Shown: one piece after another, positions 57,824-64,000 of the stretch
Numbering within the stretch: position 1 is the first letter of the stretch
How the letters are laid out: each line of letters starts with the position of its first letter
Assembly: GCA_025331125.1 (NCBI GenBank)
Contig: JAOALB010000086.1
Location: 62,001 to 126,000 of the forward strand
From: Mycogone perniciosa
Lineage: Eukaryota; Ascomycota; Sordariomycetes; Hypocreales; Hypocreaceae
Length of the DNA: 64,000 nt
Direction of reading: 5' to 3'
Program-made: the position numbers and the translations under genes
The notes under the pieces: generated by a model
What the model was told of the DNA's origin: nothing
The model's input: only the letters and a program-made list of their open reading frames with translations
Database searches by the model: none

Positions 57824-60050
57824 CTCGGTGAGACTAAGATCGAGCACCGTAGAATAAAATATTAGGCAAGAGTAATTCTCGAGTCACTGTATTCACGAAT
57901 GCGATTAATACAGTAAGACTTCAAGTCAAGCAGTAAAGTGTTGCTGTCGAGACCCCTATGAAAGGAAGTGGGTGGTGGTAGCCAATTGAGGACCCATCAT
58001 TCGAGTCCAAAATGTGCAGGAGTGTTGGGCTATCCGTTAATTTTCTTTATCACTCCTCCGTACTCTGTATTACCATTAATTATGGGACGGCCTCGGCCCC
58101 GGTAGAAAGTTGGACAGGGTCCCAACAGATGAACACGGGTTTCGGCAGCTTAGAGTCCGATCACGGCCGAGGAGACCGGGGAAACCTGGGTATTCGCCAT
58201 CTTGCAGCTACTAGTACTCGTAATCAATCAGTCAAAGATAAGGCAAGGACGTATTAAACTTCTGCATAATCGTCTGTAGGCATGGTTGTCTAGTGGTTGG
58301 ATACTGTCTAGTTCGGACGATAGATAACTTAGTCAACACTCTCAAATGTTTTGACATTGGCAGCTTAAGAGATGAGACCATTAGTACATACGAGTACATT
58401 TCCCCTGTGTGAGTACGAGTATATTCCGTATTTTAGCGAAATGAGCTTACAAGCATTCGTATATGCAAGCAGGGGTCGATCAATCATGCCAACGAACTCT
58501 TCCAAGACACTGCCTATGATTCAGATCATTCCGTGCTTCTACATGTGCCGCTCCGTAAGTCAACCAGAGACTCAGAGAATCGAAGACCTGCCGAATCTAG
58601 TGGCGATCTCGGTGGTTCGGAAGTTGGTACCTTTTTTACTCCCGCTCCGGCTCGGCGCCAGGACCCACTTGAGATCCATCTCCCCGATAGGTGCCCGGAT
58701 AACTAGTAGTAATAGTACTAGATAATCTAGGAGTACCTTCATACGAATTCAGTATCCTCCGTACGGGCCGTAGTGTCTCTAGCAGGACGTCTGTACGTGC
58801 AGAATCCAGACAGAGTATGACGGTGGTATCTAGTAGCTCTGATTGGGGTCTGAGCTGCTTCATAGATATCAGATTATTACTACTCCGTACTTACTCGTAC
58901 ATATGACAAAAGTCCCAACAACACACACAACCCCGCCTGCGTCGTCACTTCGTACACGGAGGCGGCTTATACAGGACAACAAGGCCGAGGTGATACATCA
59001 TATGATCGTGTGCAGATCTGAGCCTGAAGTCCGATTGACAGAGGCTACACTCGCATTAGGGCATGATTGGTCATGGTTTGATCATGGAGATGCTGCAAAT
59101 ATTACTCGTACACCGTATGCCTGTTGAACTAACCCTTCCTACGTGATCTAACAGATATATAACTGGTCAATTTGAAAGCAAAACTGTCAAGGCAATAAAC
59201 GCCCGCTGGCAACAGCGTACAACCTCTAATAAGTAATATGTTAAATTATAGAGTAGTATTGTGATGCTAGTTTGTTACTTTCTTACCTCCACTTGATGTT
59301 CACGATAGCACTAAGCTGGATTTGCTATGTAAGACTTGCGCCCACTAAATGGGATTCCATAGTCTAGGGTTACATGTTGCTGTACAAGCGCCTCTAGTCG
59401 GTTTTAACTGTCAGCCGTACTTCCCTGAATAGGGAGAAGATCAAATTCTGCTTGTTAAGGTGAAGGCTCGGTACTCACACCAGACCCAAAATCGGCCAGT
59501 AGCTTGCTTAAACTTCCATATTCAAGGACGAGTCTCACTCATAAATCTCAGCGAATAAGCAACGGGCTAGGATGTCAGAGCACACATATCGTGCATATGA
59601 AAGATTGTTTAATATATCCACAAATCTTCCTTGGATGCCGCTATTGCCGGTTTGCCCCATGTCTATTTGTCCGAGTGATGAAGTGGTGTCATAGAATGCT
59701 CATAGGAAATACTTTTGTCATATTCTGGCGACTTTATTGAAGTCAACTGATCAATAGATATCGAACTGTGGCAAGGGGTTAATTTTTGGGGAGATGAAAT
59801 GGCCTCATTATGCAACGTAGCACACAGTCTGTCAACAAACCTGCGATTTCGGACTATGGCAATGTGACCATGACAGGACTCCATCACCAACTCCATTGAT
59901 CGCACCTTGTACGCCAGAAACACTGCTGTGCTCCTTACATGGGGGTGGGGTTATGAATGCTCTTCCTTTGCAAGAACAGAGGGACTCAGACCCATGATGC
60001 ACATGCAACTATTCGTATGAACCGGGCATGACAGGAGAAGAATGCACGTC
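57824..60050. other. Intergenic, 2.2 kb
   Basis: No gene is supported. A stretch at 58279-58305 looks like a tRNA D arm (GTCTAGTGGTTGG) but the rest of a tRNA is missing. TACTCCGTA-type motifs occur near 58045, 58755 and 58880. Confidence 0.5.
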
Positions 60051-60631
60051 TCACGTTTCAAGGTTGATTTGCTTGCCGAATCTCGCGTACAGTTCTACCT
60101 TGAGCTGTGTCATCTCTTCGCGGATGGACTCAAGCTTTTCCTCCAGCTCTGCCGTCTCTTCCTCGATCCTGGTGGTCGCGTTTCCAAGCATCTCCTGTGC
60201 CTGCTCGAGGGGAACGTGGAAGAAAGCATCGCCAATTTTGTATCTGTAAAGCGTAAGTTAGCTACACCCATTTCTTCAGAAATAGTGTGGAAAGGCTTAC
60301 TGGATCTTCTCGTCTTCATCGGCAAGCTCCAGCTCAGTGGAAATGTCGTCAAGCTCCTCCTTCTCTTTCTAGACATCCTAGTTAGCTCTGGGGTCGTATG
60401 CAGGTCGTCCACAGCACGTACACTCTTAACCCCGAGCTGCTCCTCCAATGCTAGCTCCCGCTGATGCAGTCGGCTGAACTTGTTGATCCTGTCTTGATCT
60501 TCTCGTCGAACCTCGACTTCGTCTACCGCCTCGTCCTCCTTGGACAGCTAGAATCTTTGTAAGCCACTGAACCAGCCATTGGGAAGTCTGTGTATGCAGC
60601 TTACCATACGACGCTGCATTATTGACGCCAT
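60051..60631 (-). CDS. GIM3: Prefoldin subunit 4 (Gim3/PFD4)
   Basis: Four exons (60605-60631, 60422-60547, 60301-60368, 60051-60243) give 137 residues. The protein has the prefoldin beta-type layout: an N-terminal helix (EVRREDQDRINKFSRLHQREL), a beta-hairpin region (IQYKIGDAFFHVP) and a C-terminal coiled-coil helix (ETAELEEKLESIREEMTQL) ending LYARFGKQINLE. Prefoldin hands unfolded actin and tubulin to the TRiC/CCT chaperonin in the cytosol. Introns are 52-57 bases. The first exon is only nine codons. It shares a 236-base promoter with the CENP-W homologue read the other way. Confidence 0.95.
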
Positions 60632-60867
60632 TTTGGGCAGCTGTGGTCGCGTCGACCTGAATTGCGGTCTCTATGCGCTGCCTAGGTAATCAGACAAGTT
60701 ACGATCTCAGATGGAGGGGTGGAATGGTGGGGACACCGTGTCTAAAAGACGGTGTACATATACTAATACGCACTGTCCAGCGTCATGGCTGTTAAGACGA
60801 CATGAGACGCGCTTTTTATAAGAGCAGCAGGATAACAACATTCGCATATGGTATAGAGCCTCTCATC
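60632..60867. promoter_or_regulatory. Bidirectional promoter GIM3/CENP-W
   Basis: Only 236 bases separate the two start codons, which point away from each other, so both core promoters must lie here. Confidence 0.7.
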
Positions 60868-61290
60868 ATGGCGCTCGGGAAAAAGGCATATCCCAAGGCT
60901 ACGGTCAAGAAGATTATCAAGGCGCATTCTGGACACAACATCAAAAAGAATGCCGACGTTACAGTAAGCCTTCAGGACGCGTCTTACCCTTTGCAGTTCA
61001 ACATCATAGTACTAACTCATTTACCAAGATATTTCTTGATTACGTGCTTTTCATGGAATCGTATGTCTTGAGGGTGCTCAAATGGTGATTTCGAATCCGT
61101 GGGAACTGACATGTTATTTGCAGGTTGGTGAAAGAGGCAGCGATTCACTCGAAGCAATCGGGGGAACGAGGCCTGTCTGCCAGGAGCGTCAGGAAAGTCA
61201 CCAGAGTATGTTCCACCGCTTCATGGTACTATAAGGAAAGTACGGAGACTGACTTAGGGATAGGATGCTCTGGCTAGGTTTAAAGGCTGA
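60868..61290 (+). CDS. CENP-W homologue (histone-fold centromere protein)
   Basis: Four exons (60868-60963, 61029-61060, 61124-61205, 61264-61290) give 78 residues. The sequence is a single histone fold: KATVKKIIKAHSG (helix 1), ADVTIFLDYVLFMESLVKEAAIHSKQ (helix 2), SARSVRKVTRDALARFKG (helix 3 and end). CENP-W pairs with CENP-T in the inner kinetochore and binds DNA. The length and pattern fit fungal CENP-W (Wip1 in budding yeast). Splice junctions at phases 0, 2 and 0 are consistent. An in-frame ATG further upstream (60802) is less likely since it precedes unrelated sequence. Other small histone-fold proteins are an alternative. Confidence 0.85.
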
Positions 61291-62322
61291 GGTTGGGTGC
61301 TTCGTCACATGAAGCAGATACATACCCGTTGGTCTGTTGATCTACGCTAAATGAAGGCACGCGCAACATCGCAAGAATTTTGCCACCAAGTGCAGAGGGT
61401 CGCACTCATGGACTTGATCGCATGCGTGTGTCTCTATCGGCAACACCACATGGCATTGTCTTCTCATCAACTGCCAATGGGCTCCATGATGTGTCATCAT
61501 GAAAGTCGGAGCAAGTTTGCCTGATGGAGAAGCACTTTGGACAATGTATACAAGGCCCGAGTCGGAGAAAGGAGGATTAGGGGTTCATTGGGGCCTGATC
61601 AGGCTGCAACGGGTTGGCAACACCACATTCCAGGCGGAACGTTATAACGGTGTCAATTGAGATGGGGCAGACTCGATACGCGTTAGAATAAACCCATTGG
61701 CCCTGAAAATTGGTCAAAGAACTGCCTGTCCGTCAACCACATAGTATTCCATGGTCTCTGTTTACTCCATTGACCCGACAACTGTGTGCACGTGAGAATT
61801 AATATTTGCAAACAAATTTATGCCCCAGGCCCCTTTGGATTTTTTGGTTCTCTGAATGGTCGTGCCCAGCCAGCTGCCTACTGCTGGCCAACTGGTCGTA
61901 CAAACAAAAGCACAAATTGCGGCCTGATCAGGGAGTTCTTCTCTTTGGTTCTAGAAGAAACCCTCCGTAAAGTGACTGCACCACCACCTTTCCACCAGTA
62001 GCGCATGGGTACCTCCAAGCTCACTACACCTTCACCCTACCAACCAAAAAAAACCGAGCCAGGCACAAACAAACCTCACCTCCTCACAATACTTCTACCA
62101 TCACGAACCTGAAACCAACACCTCCCCCCGCGCTGTAATATCTCTTCGTACCCTTCAATCCAGCTTCCCTGACTTCGCACGTCATATTTTTGCCCCCTGC
62201 ATCCTAGCTGTCGACCACTTTCTTAGGCGCACTGACGTTCGTTGGACGACACACGACACCAACAGACCAGCCCATCTTGACCACGAGCAAGCTCACCCTC
62301 TGCCTCACATCAGAAATCCGAC
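61291..62322. promoter_or_regulatory. Promoter region upstream of the YAG7-family gene
   Basis: About 1 kb with no supported gene. The last 300 bases are rich in C and T, as in strong fungal promoters and 5' UTRs. Confidence 0.5.
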
Positions 62323-63933
62323 ATGGCCGCACCCGCTGCTCAATCCACCTCCAAGTCCGCCAAGAAGAAGGCTGCCAAGGCTCTGGAGCGCACCGAGTCT
62401 CCCGCTCCTAGCACCGCGTCTGCCCCCGCAGACAAGGCAGCCGATTCTCAGGACGATGCCTTCGAGAGCCCTTACATCAAGGAGCTCCAGAAGTAAGGCG
62501 GCAATACCCCCCGATGCTTGTCCCTACATGTATGCAGTCGCTGACAGCATGGCACAGGAACATCCGAAACACCAACAAAAAACTTGTACGCTTATGATTC
62601 CGTCATACCCCAGTCTTGCCCTGCAGCATGCATCATGGCTAACTCGTTGTCTCCTAGGCAAATGCCTCCAAGACGGACTCTATCCTGAGCCAAAACGTTG
62701 GCAAATCTCTTGACCAGTTGGTGGCCGACAAGATCATCAACACCGATCAGAAGGCACAGATTCTCAAGAAGCCTGCGCTTCAGGCCCAGGTTGCTCAATT
62801 CGAGGAGCAACTTGCCCAATACCAGAAGGTCCATGAGCAGTACCAGGCACGAGCCGCAGCTGACAAGGAAGAGTTGACCAAGTCGCTGGAGAAGGCCAAG
62901 GAAGATGCAGTGAACGAGGCCAAAACCGAGTTCAAGAATTCTCTGAACGATAACCTCCTCGTCCTGTCCCAATTCCTGCGACTTGCTGCCTATCGTCGCG
63001 AGGAAGCTCAAGAACCCGAGTCAGACGAGAGCCAGGCCATCGAGGGAGTCCTGCTGGCCATCTACTCTGGAGACGAAAGCGCAGTGACATCCATGCTGAA
63101 GTTGATTGAGGGATCCGACGACCACATCATCAGTGTACCTGGAGAACAGCTACAGACAACATGTATGTGCACTCCAAAATTTGTACGGAAATTTTTGCTG
63201 ACAAGCAAATAGACTCTGCTGTCAAGTCCCTTGCACAGGGTTACCAAGCCCCATCCTACACCGAAGGAACCCAGGCCCCTGAAACACAGGAGGCAGCTGA
63301 AGATACTTCTGACCCAACGATCGCGAATGCCTCTGCAACTGAGCTTGAGGCAGGAGATGATGCCCTGGCCAATGGACATCCGGTGATTGAGCCCGCCACA
63401 AACGGTCTCGCTAATGCCAGTGTTTCCGATGACGCCGCTAACGCCGTGGCTGAAAGTCAATGGGATGCTACCAACAATGAGACATCCATCTCACAGGAGT
63501 GGGTTGATGTAGCTGTTCCAAAAGAGACGCCCGAGGCCGAGAATGGACAGGATGCTACCCCTACCCCTACCCCTGCTCCTGCTCCTGTCGTCGCCCCTAT
63601 CGCCGCCCCTGCTGACAATAAGCAATCCTGGGCTGATGACCACCCAGACCCCGTGCCCGAGGTGAGTCCTGATACGTTGTACGGCTATCAGACAGTGTAC
63701 TAACAGAGACTCTACAGGCTGCACCTGTTCAAACTGAGACCAACGATGGTTTCCACCAGGTGCAGCGCAACCGAGGACGACAGGATCGCGAGGGTGGGAG
63801 CGGTCGAGGACGTGGCCGAGGCGAATGGCGTGGTCGTGGCCATCGTGGAGATGGCCGTGGACGTGGACGCGGACGCGGCGACCGTGGCTCGGGAATTCCC
63901 TCTCGAGGCCCCCGCCGAAGTGAGGAGTCGTAG
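62323..63933 (+). CDS. YAG7-family protein with RGG-rich tail
   Basis: Five exons (62323-62492, 62558-62585, 62658-63162, 63213-63661, 63718-63933) give 455 residues. The N-terminus is Lys/Ala-rich and leads into ESPYIKELQKNIRNTNKKL and ANASKTDSIL, the conserved dimerisation-type segment of the YAG7 family. A long coiled coil (residues about 90-150) and a small helical domain (LLVLSQFLRLAAYRREE, IEGVLLAIYSGDESAV) follow. Then comes an acidic Ala/Thr/Pro-rich linker with PTPTPAPAP. The tail is GRGRGRGEWRGRGHRGDGRG, which suggests RNA binding and arginine methylation. The exact role is not established as far as I know. Exon 2 has 28 bases. The stop is 67 bases from the window end. Confidence 0.88.
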
Positions 63934-64000
63934 AGCGTTTGCTCACGGCCCGTGGGCAGATTCAGATCCCATGCTTCTTCGCGCACCCCTTGGAGGTGAT

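Noticed and set aside
58279..58330. tRNA-like D arm (GTCTAGTGGTTGG)
   Set aside because: No matching acceptor stem, T arm or anticodon stem could be built around it, so at best it is a fragment.
1..64000. CRISPR arrays, bacterial operons or ribosome binding sites
   Set aside because: None seen; the sequence is eukaryotic throughout and the tandem repeats lack spacer structure.

Overview
The window is nuclear DNA of a filamentous ascomycete (Pezizomycotina). The genes have many short introns (50-80 bases) with GT/AG ends and CTAAC-type branch points. Recognisable genes are ascomycete-type: threonine synthase, Yra1, Gim3, a CENP-W homologue, a YAG7-family protein and a HET-domain protein. Transposon copies carry transition-type stop codons like those left by RIP. 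I cannot name the species; a sordariomycete or eurotiomycete fits.

Layout. Bases 1-25,800 are a housekeeping block with wide intergenic gaps: a possible small spliced gene (4288-4757), an intron-containing tRNA (5005-5086), VPS24 (ESCRT-III), SBA1/p23 (Hsp90 co-chaperone), a small ORF, YRA1 (mRNA export, with one very long intron), OST4 (48-residue OST subunit), TMA46 (ribosome-associated zinc finger), a mitochondrial carrier, THR4 and an AT-hook protein. Bases 25,800-49,000 are an accessory block: a hAT-type MITE with an exact 8-base target duplication, a hidden three-exon secreted protein, an F-box relic, a coiled-coil relic, a HET-domain gene, the relic of an NLR N-terminal domain, a 500-base TIR element, and a tandem segmental duplication (about 35.2-42.6 kb and 42.6-47.5 kb). 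Each duplicated unit carries a secreted 156-residue-type gene and a micro-exon gene. A RIP-damaged pogo/Fot element sits in the first unit and a decayed Tc1 element sits beyond the second. Bases 49,800-64,000 return to ordinary genes: a metallophosphoesterase, a broken ORF, a 986-residue disordered protein, an MFS transporter, GIM3 and CENP-W head to head, and a YAG7-family protein.

The most unusual item is the pair of genes at 39383-40514 and 44124-45509. Each has a signal-peptide exon followed by exons of 6, 24, 18, 9 and 72 bases and then two larger exons. All seven introns are phase 0, each has a recognisable branch point, and the exon layout is the same in two well-diverged copies. This is a secreted cysteine-rich micro-exon gene family that I do not recognise.

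How genes work together: the housekeeping genes have unrelated jobs (membrane sorting, chaperoning, mRNA export, glycosylation, translation, amino-acid synthesis, tubulin/actin folding, centromere) and are not a pathway. The accessory block looks like a non-self-recognition and secreted-protein neighbourhood (HET, NLR relic, F-box relic, three kinds of secreted protein) eroded by transposons and point mutation. The short palindromic motif GTACGGAGTAC recurs in gaps throughout.
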